From the NCBI GenBank assembly GCA_947034885.2, contig OX344752.2:6944001-7008000 (forward strand): 64,000 nt of DNA, read 5' to 3'. Source of the DNA: Thuidium tamariscinum (taxonomy: Eukaryota; Streptophyta; Bryopsida; Hypnales; Thuidiaceae). This document shows positions 46,871-59,100 of this stretch, one piece after another. The notes below the pieces were generated by a model. The model was given only the letters and a program-made list of their open reading frames with translations, ran no database searches and was not told where the DNA came from. Numbering within the stretch: the stretch's first letter is position 1; the number at the start of each line of letters is the position of its first letter. The translations under genes were made by a program, and so were the position numbers.

Positions 46871-47084
46871 TAGTCTCTAATTTGAAAATGGAGGTAGTAT
46901 CTAATTATAACTGGTTGTTCATTTTTCAACACTAACACAACACGTTACCAAGTCATTGGACCCATCATCATTACTATTACAAGTTATAACTCATAACTGT
47001 CTTTCCTTTCAACTTACTTCCTACATACATCTTGAATCATGACGATCAAAAATTACGATTGAAAAATGTACAACCGGTTATGTC

Positions 47085-48660
47085 CGTGTTGTCCATGTTG
47101 TTTCGAAAGTTACTCATAAGCTCTGCTCCGCTTTGTTTTGTCTGTGTGAAGGAAAGAAGATGTGCTCACCAAGCAGGTTTCAATGTTTCTTCCATGGTAA
47201 AATCAATTCAACTGGGTATCATTTTCAGCGGAATCATGAACAGTAGTCGTAAGAGTGGATATCATTTTTTGTTCGACAGGGAGACCGGAGTAATGTTTGA
47301 TGACACAGGACTGTCGTCAGTGAGTGCGACTGAATCCTCGATTCAACATCCAAGGGGGAAACGGCTCCGTCAAGTGGGTCTATTTGAAGAACAAAATGAG
47401 TTCCACAGATTGAATTCTTTCAAACCCCGACACGGAATTCTTTCAAATCCCGACACTGAAGTCTTTCAAATCCCGACACTGAAGTCCACAAGCTGGACAG
47501 GCCGGGACGCGCGACTCCGTATTCACTTAATATATGCCCTCTCGAGAAAAAACTCGACTGTATGTTACATTCAAATTCATGAAACCAATTTTCATTAATA
47601 TATCTCAACTGAAGATTCTATTCGTAACTTAGAATTTATTGAATGAGAATCAGAATCGAAATTGCTACGCTTTTGCAGCTTCTGGGCAACTTCTGGACTT
47701 GATCAAGCGAGTTGAATATGAATCTGACTTCCACCAGAGATTGTTGTGCTGTGATTTACTCAAGTCCAGCGTATCGAAACATTTAAAATGCCTCGCAATG
47801 CCCTACAGACCGGGTATCCGGGTTGTGGACAATCGTTTTGGGAAGGAGGTACTGTATCTCCAATTTCAGGACGGAGGTAGAGTCTCTGATTTCGGGGCAG
47901 GGAGCGGGGGTCTCTGATTTCGGGACGGAGGTAGAATCTAGCTAATCGTGTGTCCCAGTTGTCTACGTCGATCGTTTCGGAAGTTGCTCACAAGCTCTGC
48001 TCCGCCTTTGTTTGTTTGTTTGTTTGTGTGAAGGAAAGAAGTTTTGTCACTCAGCAAGTTCCACTGTATCTTCCCTAATAACATTAATTCAACTGGATAT
48101 CATTTTCAGCAGACTCATGAACAGTAGTCGGAGTGAGGGTGGATACAGGCCATCCCCTGTTCAACAGGGAGACTGTGGAGGAATTTTTGGAGACAAGCGG
48201 ATTGGAGGACTGCAACTCTGCAAGAGGACTCATTCCTCAATTCAACTTCTTAAAATGGAAAACTCAGCCTCTTTTGGAGAATCAATAATGCGTTTCAGAG
48301 GGTCAGTCATTCAAACCCTGACATGACCCTGAAGTCCACAAGCTGGGCATGGGAGGCCACCAGGAGTCCAGGACGCGGGACTCAATTAATATGCCCTTGC
48401 AAGGAAAAACTCAACGTTTCATTCAAGTGATTCAACCAATTGTAATAATGTATTATTTCAACTGAATACTCGATTCATAACTTATAATTTGTTGAATGAG
48501 AGTACTCAGAATGTCAGAACTACGCTTACGCAACTTGGACTTGAGGGTTTCATATGAATCTGACTCAAGGGATTGCTGCGCGGTGATTATTCAATCCGGC
48601 GTAAGTATCGATCTATGCTAAACATTCAAGTGCATGCCTTACAAATGCCACACTGGTATC
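47085..48660. repeat. Diverged tandem duplication, two units of about 0.87 kb
   Basis: Copy 1 starts near 47085 and copy 2 near 47960. The shared landmark GGAAAGAAG occurs at 47151 and 48033 (offset 882), and TTGAATGAGA at about 47638 and 48491 (offset about 853). Other shared words are CAAGCTCTGCTCCG, ATCATTTTCAGC, ATGAACAGTAGTCG and GAAGTCCACAAGCTGG. Composition is more balanced than in the flanks. The longest frame, plus strand 47032-47598, is not conserved in copy 2 as a frame and has no recognisable domain, so I do not call a gene. It could be an old regulatory or non-coding transcribed duplication. Confidence 0.75.
47412..47480. repeat. Three 23-bp tandem units
   Basis: GAATTCTTTCAAACCCCGAC-ACG, then two further near-identical units, lie in copy 1 of the larger duplication. 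Copy 2 has a single degenerate unit (CATTCAAACCCTGACATG). Confidence 0.9.
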
Positions 48661-48935
48661 CCTTGCCAATTCAACACTGATTTGCAGAAGAAATCACGGA
48701 CATGGATGGAGCAACTTCAAAGCCAAGGATCACAGTTTTTCAAAACTTGCAAGCTCCAATTATGGGCCCTAACTTGTGGGTTGTAACCCACAATACGCAG
48801 TCGATCACTTGCATGTTGGTGTTTTGCTCGGCTTGCAGTTCAAGGCAATTGGGTCAGTACTCAGAGGAATTGAAGTAATGTGCCTGAGTGTCCCTTTTGA
48901 GGTGATAAGTACACAGAATAGCCGTGAAATTAGGA

Positions 48936-48986
48936 GTTGCCTTGACAATGAGGTTATCTTGACAATGAGGTTGCCTTGACAATGAG
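48936..48986. repeat. Three 17-bp tandem units
   Basis: GTTGCCTTGACAATGAG repeated three times with one substitution cluster in the middle unit (GTTATCTT). Confidence 0.9.
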
Positions 48987-49215
48987 GTTGCCTTACCCAA
49001 AGAAAGTTAAGCTTATTCTACAAGCCATCAAAGTCGACAAATATATCTACCAATGCTTCCATTTATACACTTAGTAGTTCATGAGTCCCAATTACAACAC
49101 TTATCAATTCAAAAGTAGTGCATTCTTGTACAATATCACTAAATATTATAATTATAGTGTCAAATGTCAAGAAATTAAAGAAGGGCAACTTAATTTCACT
49201 ATTTTATATAGTGAT
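48987..49215. other. AT-rich spacer
   Basis: No feature recognised. Confidence 0.3.
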
Positions 49216-49522
49216 GGTGAATTTCGTTAAAATGGCAGTATTCCTTATGCCATTTTCAGACTGCACGGTCTAAACTGAAAACTAACATCTACGAAGGGCA
49301 TAGATTTCAAGCATCTAGGACCCATGAAGATTTCAAAATCTATAACAATTTTAGATTTTAGATTGCACAATTTCAAACATTTTGGACAAGTGTAGATTTC
49401 AAACATCTACAACACACATCTAGATTTCAAAAATCTATGACAATTTTAGATTTTAGACCGCGTGGTCTAAACTGTCAAAAGTGCCAAACTAATGAAATAC
49501 CGCCATTTTAACGAAATTCGCC
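49216..49522. mobile_element. Family K palindrome element, best-preserved copy
   Basis: The left end, GGTGAATTTCGTTAAAATGG, mirrors CCATTTTAACGAAATTCGCC. Flanking 8-mers ATAGTGAT (49208-49215) and ATAGTGCT (49523-49530) agree at 7 of 8, suggesting an 8-bp target duplication. The interior has AGATTTC..ATCTA words in series and two palindromes, GACTGCACGGTCTAAA and TTAGACCGCGTGGTCTAAA. 307 bp, the same length as 379-686. Confidence 0.75.
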
Positions 49523-49530
49523 ATAGTGCT

Positions 49531-50423
49531 AGAATGTCACTCCATCTATTATATCATATTAAGTGCATAGTGGCTTGATAATCCCTCTCATGTTACAAAT
49601 ATGGTCACATTTTCATTTTGAATGTTTCATCCTATCATCCCAAATGTTTTTCATCCAATTTTGTAAGACTTTGATTGGATATCTAGTCCAAATTCTTCCA
49701 AGTTGAATAATGTGCCATCGCAACATTTTTGTGCTACTGTGCTAGTATCTATAGAATATTCTAAAAATATTGAAATGCAATTGATATGGAATTTACAACT
49801 GTAAATCCATGTTCCATACATATATCCATAGGTTGTATCATGTCAATGTTCAGCATCAAAAATCTATATTCTATATATCATTGATACTCATGCGGGTACT
49901 CATGTGTATTCTCTATATTTTATGTATTGTATATGTATCAAAGTTTTCTTGAGTTTGATTTTGGAAGATGGGTGGGCAAATCAAGTGTTTAATTTAATTT
50001 AATGAAGGGCCAAAGGAGGGAGACATCTTTTTTCAAGGGATAGATGAGTCAATTTAATTGGATGAAATGGAGTATGTATTGCATTGACAAAAGCTTCATT
50101 TATGCTTTAAAAAAGGAAGGTTGAAAGTGCTACTATTTAAGCAACCATCCAGTGCAATATGGTATGATTGAATGCTAAAGCCTTTTGTAACATTGGTGTT
50201 GTAAAAACTTAAATGAAAAGTAGACACAATATATTACAAGAATGGTCTTGGAATATTCTCTTTAGTTAGGATCAAAACTATGTATCATGTTTCAAACAAA
50301 ACCAACTATAGCACCCATTTCCAACCATTGAAGTCATAGATATACATATTACATGATCAAAGCATAAATTTAAATAGTTTAGTTCATCAATGTGAAACCA
50401 AAAAGTAAACAGAATTAGGATTT
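49531..50423. other. AT-rich intergenic sequence with an R-type ATATCC block
   Basis: 49780-49930 is rich in ATATCC/TATGTATC words like those of repeat R. No gene recognised. Confidence 0.3.
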
Positions 50424-50427
50424 TTAA

Positions 50428-51050
50428 CCTCTAAAGGAACGTTATTCCCTTGGAGGACAAAATGGATTTTGGGTAGGTTTCTATGACTTCAATTTTTGAT
50501 GAAACCTTTTGAAACTTTTTCATCACATAGAAAAATTGATACGCTTTGTGGAAATGTAATTTTTATTTCAATTGTGCTTGAAAGCAAAAGTTATACTATA
50601 AAAAGTCCTAATTTTCATTTGGTGGCAACAAATTTTCTTAACAAAGAGTAAAAATTAAATTAAATTTCTTATTCTGAAATAATATATTTTTGTACATGTG
50701 AAGCGTTGATTCAATATATTTGGACTTATAATGAGAAAGTTGTCAACAATCTTGTTTTTCAGGCAATCTAAACATCTCCTTGAAAAAATAATTCTTAGGA
50801 TTCATCTTTGAATGCAATTTTCACAATTTAAAAAAAAAAATTGTTTAATAAGGTTACGCTTTCTTGCTAGAACAATCTTACCATTGGGCTTATTGTATTT
50901 CAATCCCAAAGCTACACCAAAGCTTAATGCTTTTGTTCCATCAACTTTCAAAATGAGACTAATCCAATGCATGTTCTCATGGTCTATAAGAAGCTTTGGA
51001 CACCAGTCTCTTTGTCTCTCAATTACACTTCCTAGCAAAATCTTTTTTTA
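50428..51050. mobile_element. TTAA-type element, left end only
   Basis: TTAA (50424-50427) is followed by CCTCTAAAGGAACG. The interior to about 50900 matches the intronic element at 57034-57941 (TGTGAAGC-TTGATTCA, GGCAATCT, AAAAAAAATTGT). The right end was not found and the end given is approximate. A 32-bp segment starting CCAAAGCTACACCAAAGCTT is present at about 50908 and again at about 51111. Confidence 0.45.
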
Positions 51051-51397
51051 GATGCACTATTCATGGAAATCAATAGAAGCAATAAATTTTTGTATTGACA
51101 CACCACTCCAAAGCTACACCAAAGCTTAATGCTTTTGTTCCTGAGACAACCATTGGGCTTGAGTAAATTTACAACACCTCCAAAAGATATTCAAGAATTG
51201 TAAATTATGCATGCGTCTTGTATGTATGATAATTTCATTGAAGAAGATTGCATGGTGTTTTATGAAAGCATGCTAAAAAGAATTGTTGTTGTGTTGAAGA
51301 ATATGGGCTACTAGACCAGACCAATAATTGAAGGTTTTATAATGAACTTGAACAAAACTTAGTACCTATGTACATTTTTTCATTTAGCTTTGTATCA

Positions 51398-51424
51398 TAC
51401 TCCCTCTGTCCCATAATAAATCCA
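51398..51424 (+). mobile_element. Isolated Stowaway-type terminus
   Basis: TA followed by CTCCCTCTGTCCCATAATAA is a near-consensus Stowaway MITE end. No inverted partner was found before the T4 insertion at 51507, so it is at best a truncated copy. Confidence 0.45.
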
Positions 51425-51506
51425 GGGTTTCCAAATATACTTGTCTCAAATTAAATTTGAAATTGGCTCTTTACAACTTGATGGACAACAATTGAAGCTA
51501 ATTTGA

Positions 51507-52238
51507 GGGTGATTGCAAGAAACACTTGTCCTATTTGTTGCATTTTACTACAATACTTGTGATTTTTTCTGGAGTATTTAAAATTAGAAATTAATTTGAA
51601 AAAAATTGAAAAATATGAATAATGTATACACCTCTAAGATGAAGGTTTTCACTGAAGGAAATTGATAGAAAAATTCTCTAAGTAGGAGAACTTAAAAAGC
51701 GCCAAACCTCAAGAAAATACATACCTTTATGTTTTAATTTGGGAAAATTAGTAAAAATAAGTAAATACAAAAAATGAAAAGTCTCCATTTTCAAGAACTC
51801 TATGGAGATGTTCATTAATAAAAAAAATCACTAAAATAATACTTTATATGTTTAAAAATGCAACCAGAAGGAAGCTCACTTTGTGGACTTCTACACGACA
51901 TAAAAATAACTTTTTTCAAAATCCCTCATGTGGAGAGATGTAAGTCTACTAGAAGACCATTCCATCCAAATTTCATCTCAAAATCATTAAAAAAAGGTAC
52001 TCCTTAGTGACTAAATACCCCTAAACTGCCAAGTGTGACATTCAATCACTAATACTATTTTGAAATCAAATTATTTTTGAAAATTATGAAAAAAATTAGA
52101 GAATGTGTATGGTACCTATGAGTATCTTTCCTATGAATCTTGAGTCATTTGGAGCCAAAAAATAAAAGTTATGGCCAAAAAGCAAATCAGCTCACTAGGT
52201 ATGACAGAAAATAGGACAAGTGTTTCTTGCAATTGCCC
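51507..52238. mobile_element. T4-family element F, intact ends, TTGA duplication
   Basis: Begins GGGTGATTGCAAGAAACAC and ends GTGTTTCTTGCAATTGCCC, 732 bp. TTGA duplicated exactly (51503-51506 and 52239-52242). The interior is the same subtype as element E. No coding capacity. Confidence 0.9.
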
Positions 52239-52242
52239 TTGA

Positions 52243-53512
52243 ACACTCTAAAGCAAAAGAAACTATAGATGTCACACTCCAAAGACTAAAGAAGAGTTCA
52301 ATCCTTGCAAAAGGATCAAAGGAATCAAAACACAAAGGTGAAGAATTCAACCCAAAACTATATAAAAACTGCTACTAACAAATTTTTTGTTGAAAATTTC
52401 TTGATGTTGAATCACAAGACATTACTTGAATTGAATACAAAAGACATCATTGAACATTACTCCACCAACATTGCTCGAAGAATGACCAAAATTAATACCA
52501 CTAGAGCAATTCCCAAAAGGGAAAAAATTTGTCACTTTTGTTGCTTGTTTTCAATATGTGCTGCTTCACCTTTGACTTCTATTCTTTCACACTTAATGGA
52601 ATTCAGTAAAAGCTATAATATCTTTGCAATTTCTTGAAAATAGAAACAACTTTCACATTAATCTAACCATTTCTAGGAAATTGCAGATTTATTACAAGAT
52701 GGAGTAAGTATTTTATTGCTATTTGTGTAATGTATAACTTTGCATGTATTTTTACAAGTTTGTGCGGTATCATGTCTAATTTTCAAATCTTAAGAAGAGT
52801 CTTTGAATTGTTATTGATTGTATGTTGAAGATGAGTACATGCAAAGTGTATACAATATAGTTTGTCATTGTATATATAGTATTTCAAAGCTATAGAAAAT
52901 TCCCAAAGCCATTAAATAATGATGTAAAATAAAATATTATTAATGAAAACTAATATAATTTCTAGAAACTATAGACTTCAATTTAAAATATTGATAGATC
53001 ATGCATCAACTAAGCTTTTACTTGCTAAGTTGATTAGTATAAATCCTTTAAAGGCTCTATAATTATTTTTTCATCATGTTCATCTTTATAACTATAATCA
53101 TAGCATAAAAGTTGCACTTCCTAAGAATTAGCTTGTTAATGGATCAATTTAAAACATTAGTCATGTATACTACAATGACAAAAAATATGAATATCACTGA
53201 AAATTTGAAATGGCTTAAAGAACTCAACACTACAAAGACACTAAAACAAATTCATTTTAACAAAAAACTTTAGATATTGTAGGTGTTCAATATTATAAAG
53301 TAAGTAAAAACATTATGATTTAGAATAATTAGATTAAGGAATTTACAAATATATTTATAATTTTAAGGGAGATTCAAGTTTAATACAATGAAAAAAAAAT
53401 ACACAATTGTATCCTCTAAGAATTATTAAAGTTCACAATAAATTGGAATAGTATTTGGCATTAAAAATAGGGACAACTAGGCAATTAGCAAAGAAATAAT
53501 TACACTTTCTAT
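52243..53512. other. AT-rich sequence with one unassigned ORF
   Basis: The plus-strand frame 52305-52637 (110 codons) has no recognisable domain and AT-driven composition, so no gene is called. The rest shows nothing nameable. Confidence 0.3.
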
Positions 53513-53842
53513 TCATCAAATGTTTTCAGGCATTTAGAAGATTGTAGATTCCTAAGCTGTGAGAACTCTGCCACGTAGGCAATCTAACGTGGTCGAGAAA
53601 CTATCATGTCAAATAACACTAATCAATTAATCTTTTTAATTAATTACTAAATATTTTTAAAATAATTTATTGAATTAAAAAAAATCAGTTTTCAATTTGT
53701 ATATACATTCTAAAAAAAATATCTAATTCTTTTTCAATTTTTTCTTTCAAAAATTCAAACTAGGAGTTGATTCACTATGCAAGGAACAATTTTAAAGAAC
53801 AACCTTAAAACAATCTTCTATAAGGTTGAAAAACATCTAACG
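53513..53842. mobile_element. CATTAG-type fold-back element, degraded
   Basis: The left region, ATCAAATGTTTTCAGGCATTTAGAAGATTG, mirrors the right region, CAATCTTCTATAAGGTTGAAAAACATCTAAC. Inner words AATCTAACGTGGTCGAGAAAC and CACTAATCAATTAAT follow the family layout. Boundaries are approximate. Confidence 0.55.
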
Positions 53843-54280
53843 CTACTTATATGTAGTATTGAAAAGTAATGTCAAAAAGTAAACTATGTCACTAAATTGC
53901 TTGATGACTAAGGGTCCTAGAAAAAACTTAGATGTGCTATAACATATGTGTTTTACTAATTTTTTAAGTTACTTGTTATAAAGGATTACATTGAGTATTA
54001 TCAATAGAAAATATTTGTATAGTTAAATTTCGGAAAAAGAAAATTTAAACATCATCATTTTGAAAATTTGTCATGAAAACAATGTATAAATTTCTATAAC
54101 AACTAGCATACCTTCATCTTACATTGGTAGCAAAATATAGTGAAATCTTTTATCATGAAAACATCATTACTTTATACTACTACTAATTTTTAAGACTTAA
54201 GTAGTATTGCATACTTTGAATTTTTTTATTTATAAAAAATTAGCCAGTAGCAATTTCAATGTGAAATACACCTATTCTAA

Positions 54281-54580
54281 CCCCTAAAAAGAACTAAGGA
54301 GTTTACTTTGATTTTTTTGAGAACTCAAATAGGCTCTAGTGACTTTGTTGCAAAATTTATGAGTCTTAAATAACCTTTATTTCAATGTCAAACGAGGGAG
54401 CTAAGTGTATATTCTAAAAAACTATTGATGAATTTCTTTTAATTTATAATAGATTGATGCCAATTCAAAAACATCTAAACAATTCAATTCCAAATAATGA
54501 AGTGAAAGTTATGAGAATATAAACTTCAAGGCAACATAACTTTTGAACTAGGTACCTAATTAGAAAAAGATATATTTTTG

Positions 54581-54667
<87 letters not shown>

Positions 54668-54768
54668 TATCTTGTATCAATTTCATGAACATTTGACCAA
54701 AATTGACTTCATACATAACTACTAGAGATCACTTGTGTACATTTAACAATTACTTGATCCTTTAAGGG
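54281..54768. mobile_element. TTAA-type element containing a TA microsatellite
   Basis: The left end, CCCCTAAAAAGAAC, is preceded by CTAA (one change from TTAA). The right end, TTGATCCTTTAAGGG, is followed by TTAA (54769-54772). 488 bp including the (TA)n tract. Confidence 0.6.
54582..54664. repeat. (TA)n microsatellite, about 83 bp
   Basis: Uninterrupted TA dinucleotides, about 41 units. Likely unstable in length and prone to assembly or sequencing error. Confidence 0.97.
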
Positions 54769-54772
54769 TTAA

Positions 54773-55418
54773 CCAAAGGACCCTACAATTTAATTCATTA
54801 TTAAATAAATATAGATGAAAGATTCTAGTCTTGTTTTGGAACAGGTATTTTAAAGCAATTTTGGACATCAAAACATTGCACTATTTTAGAAATGTAAAGT
54901 GATACAAGCCCCCTCTAAAAGCATTGCCCAAAAAGATTGTCCAATAATGGGTAATGATCACTAAAAGGTTGGAGTAGGAGTTAAGAAGTTTTGCTCCAAC
55001 ATACAATCTCACATGCTAACCAACTCCCATTTATAAAGACCTCAACTCAAAACCACACCCTAGCATTTATCACAAGCCAAGGCTAAACTTCAAATTATTC
55101 AATTTGTCAAATAATTGCTAGAAATCCACCCCAATATTGTAACTAGTTAATTTTGTATGATTTTTTTACATCTCTTAGACAATTAGGGATTTATGACCAA
55201 ACATCAAGTCTTCAAAATTTGATCATCTAATAATGAAATAATAGGTTCCATTGTTTTCCTACATTATCATGTACAACAAATGCTAGAGATTAGTGTAGGT
55301 AGATTTTTCTTTAGATAGTTTGGATTTTTCAATTCAAATATCTATTTAAATCTTCAAAAATTCATGGTGCTAGGAATTGAAGTACCTTCAAATGAAGTTT
55401 AGGATTTAAATGGTTTAA
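54773..55418. other. AT-rich intergenic sequence
   Basis: No feature recognised. Confidence 0.3.
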
Positions 55419-55712
55419 CTAGTAGTAGGGGTAGCAATAGCTATTGTTGTTTAGGATTGAAGGAACCTTACAAAAGGGGGGTTGATGTTTGTAGGAGGCA
55501 ATCCACTCTTGATCAACCCCCACTCTTGCCAGGTAGGGTGGTCTATTTTCAATCACTTGTGACGCATTATAATTGGGAACAATACTCCCACTTGGTAAGG
55601 TGACACATAGCAATGAAGCACTCTTGATTTTACAACTAGCCCATGGTTGGAAAATTAAAATGACTTGTATGACTAGTATGGTATGCACAAAATCTTCACC
55701 TAGAAAATTCAT
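55419..55712 (-). CDS. Possible small secreted protein, 97 residues, unknown function
   Basis: I do not recognise this protein. The frame begins MNFLGEDFVH and runs into a hydrophobic stretch (TILVIQVILIFQPWASC, residues about 11-27) that resembles a signal peptide ending in a plausible A-S-C cleavage context. The rest is polar, with NRPPYLARVGVDQEW and a C-terminal block PPFCKVPSILNNNSYCYPYY holding two cysteines. Codon composition is more balanced than the AT-rich surroundings, which favours real coding. It lies on the same strand and 432 bp beyond the OTU2 stop codon. It could also be the last exon of a longer gene, or chance. Confidence 0.4.
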   Translation of the reverse strand: MNFLGEDFVHTILVIQVILIFQPWASCKIKSASLLCVTLPSGSIVPNYNASQVIENRPPYLARVGVDQEWIASYKHQPPFCKVPSILNNNSYCYPYY

Positions 55713-56144
55713 GATAACTTTGTTGTGGGAAATAAAATTCTGAAAAAATATGAAATCCTTTTCAAACCTATTTCTCTACATGGGAAAAAATTTCCCCTCA
55801 ACATATCCGCTATCTGCACTCCAAGTATGCCCAATTGCTTAAATGGTCAGAAATGGGTTCCAAAGCTGCATCACCATCAACTGGATTTATTTTGCAATTT
55901 AACGTAACTTACACAACTGCCAAGAGGGTCCTCAACAGGAGGCGATACAGTTCAGAGAACAGAGGGAGGCAAGACTTGAAAACTAGTCCAACTTATGCTG
56001 GGGCAAGTAAGCAAGCATTTTGGAGACAATATTTTAGATTCACAATCAAGAAATAGAAAAATCTGGCAGTACAAATCACAACCTCTGATACTCTAATTTG
56101 ATTAGTCTGCAATCCATTCGGAGCGAGAAAGTGTTGGGGACAGA

Positions 56145-59100
56145 CTAACGATACTCTTGGAAATTGAAGTGGCCTGTAGCTTTGGCATGCTCCATTGCTT
56201 CCTGCATTATCCTCCCCAAATCAGGTGTCATATTACATTGAAGGCTAGAGATTGTAAGAGAATGCGCAACTAGAGCTATTGATTGCCAGCAAAACCAAAG
56301 ATGGTTTTGTCAAGTTTATTCAGTCTAGTGCATGAATCTTTAACTTGCATGAATTCAAGAACAAATTGGGGTGATTCATTGGGTCGAGAATGACTTACCG
56401 CCTGACCAACGACTCCTTTTTGACACACGCCACACCGTAAAGTGAAGTTTCCTGTATCCGTAAAGTTGCGTGCCCTGAAAGCCACAAGTAAAACACAAAT
56501 TAGAGGCTGTTGGTGATGATCGTAATAGCAGAATAGCTCAATGAGGATAAGAAGCTAATTTATTAAAAATCTTATCTTTCCAGTGTTCCAAAGGTGTGTC
56601 AGATTGAGCGTAACAAGATGTTGATAGGACAAATGTTGATTCACGTATTTGTCAAAATAATGATGCGATTTTTGAGAACCGGCTGAACGTCCAATATCAG
56701 GTTACCAATTTGAAAAAAGAGAGATACCGTAAGTCTCATAAGTCACAGCTACCCTGTGCTGAAATCTGCGAAAAGGCATCATACGAAATACACAGGAGTG
56801 ATGAGGATTCTACCTGTGAGCTTCTTCCACCACTCTCTCAGCCAGACGCGAAGGACTGCCAATGTTGCCAAACTTATCTATAGAGAAGATAGTCTGATCC
56901 ACTTCCTCTGGTGCATCTGGAAATGGGGCCAACTGTATCCAAAACAAACCATCGCCATGAACAGCGAAAAAATTCAAATCCTTATACAGTCACGTTCAGA
57001 GAAACTTTTCAATGCAGCGGCCAACTGGGTTAAACCCTAAAGTCCCACTGGCCCTACGGGGGCCAATGCAACTTCGGGTAGGCTCGTACAGTCTCAATAT
57101 TCATTATAATTTTTTGAAACTTCTTGTGAAGGTAGTAAATTACATTGGCTCTCTGGGAATATAATTTTTATTTCAATCAAAGTCTGAGAGCAAAAGTTAT
57201 GGCACAAAAAGCTGAAAATGGAGGTCCGCAGGCAGCCCAAAAAAATCACGAAAAGTCAAAACAATTAATTTTAAAAAATTTCCTAAAATATTACATTTTT
57301 GTATATATGTGAAGCTTTGATTCATTCTATTTGGACAAGTGATAAAAAAGTTATTGTCTTTTGGGCAATCTCAGCTACTTCTCTGAAAAATAATATATAG
57401 GATTCATTTTACAATGCAATTTTTACAATTTTAAAAAAAAAATTGTGTGGCAAGGTTAAGTATGATTTCTAGAACAATCTCACTATTTGGATTTATGTGT
57501 TTCAATTCCATCTAAGAGCTATTTAAAATTTTTTTTTGTCAATGTTAGACCAACTTCTATTTAACAATTTTTTAAAGAATGAAGATCATGTGATTTTTCT
57601 TTGAAATTTTTTTCCTATAATTTTGACTCAATTTTTCAACATAAATTTTTTTAAATTCAAAGTCTATAGTGCAAAAGCTTTTCACAAATGGCAGTCAAAG
57701 TCATCTGAAATTGTAATACAATGTTCAAAAAACATTCTTTTTCCAACTTTGAATGCTAATATCTTCCAATCTATACAGTCAAACTTCATGAAATATTTAT
57801 CACATAATATAAGACAAGTGGAGTACAAGATTTTACAGTTAGATTCTAAGAAAAATGTTTTCTTTCTTTTGGGGATGAACGCAACAAAAATGGCAGTTTT
57901 GAGTGTTTTCTGGCATAAAAATGGCCTTGGAACTTTAGGGGTTAAAGAAAACCAAACGAATTTAGGAAAGAAAGCTTCAGCAGAAACAATCTTACCCCTA
58001 GAGCGTCGTAGTGCAGGCCATCATATATCAGCATCACCCGCTCGGTGTAGCCTTTCCCCTAATCACCTCAACGTTTAGACTTTCGATAGAAAACCTCAGA
58101 TCTGTGGTAATTCTAGAATATTATAAAATAGAGAAAAAAAAATCGCAATTCTGAGCGTCAATGAACGTTAGCCTGAGGAAAGAACGCCAATTGACAAGCC
58201 GCAGATAATAACAAAATAATGAGAGTGATTAAGCAGCATCTAAAAGAGGTCCACCAGCATGCCCATCACAACACACCTCTTTACCTGGCCATACAAATCA
58301 CACCGTTTGGTTTGGATGTCATAAGCCGCGATTTCACGACCGTAGAAGTCAGTAAGAATGGCAAGCTCGATTGCACCTGGAAAAGGCACACAAAGTTGAG
58401 GTTTAACCCCAAAAGGCAGATATTTCATGGTTTTAAAATGGCCAATTTAATTGATCCTTCTGTGTACAATACAAAGCAGACAAGGCTAAATTTTATATCA
58501 CCAGGATTAATGAAGAACATTGCATGTGTCGGTCAAAAACTGAATAAAATCGAACACAAGAAAGTACCCATATGAATCTGTCAAAAGTGCTACATAAAAC
58601 ATTTTAGCGCTCGTGGCACTTGGAAGTTTAGTGCGCCTAGCTGGTAGTGTTTGGTGACTTAAGGCACGCGAATGACAGACGCAGACCTTGGATAAATCTT
58701 TAGTAAACAGGGTACATCATCCAAAACAAGAATGACTTAATATTTCTACACTAGATAGCCTCGACTCTGATGATCATTAATTGCTTATTCGTAAGCAATG
58801 TTTTTTTGGACAATTCAAAGCTAGAATATGGCACCTGTCATTAGCACGACTGCGTCAATAAAAACTGAAGTTCGAAGATTACCTCCCCATTTGTCTGGCT
58901 TAGAGATCCACTCCACATACTCTTGGTTGGGTTTACCCAGAATGGCTTCAGTATAAGTTGCCGGATCGCTCATTACAGCAGCTGCAATAACCTTTCAAAA
59001 TAATTCCAGCCACACAATCGTCACATTATATCACAAGATTATCATTAGGTCATCTCCTGCCCTGCATGAAAAGCCTAATCAGACTTCGGACCACGGCCAA

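Noticed and set aside
47085..48660. LTR pair of a retrotransposon
   Set aside because: The units are adjacent with almost no sequence between them, and there are no TG..CA ends, primer-binding site or polypurine tract.
54465..54716. 83-codon minus-strand ORF with IYIYIY repeats
   Set aside because: It is the translation of the TA microsatellite.
57623..58078. 151-codon plus-strand ORF
   Set aside because: It spans the end of the TTAA element and the antisense of OTU2 exon 5; no domain.
58219..58575. 118-codon plus-strand ORF
   Set aside because: Antisense shadow of OTU2 exon 4.
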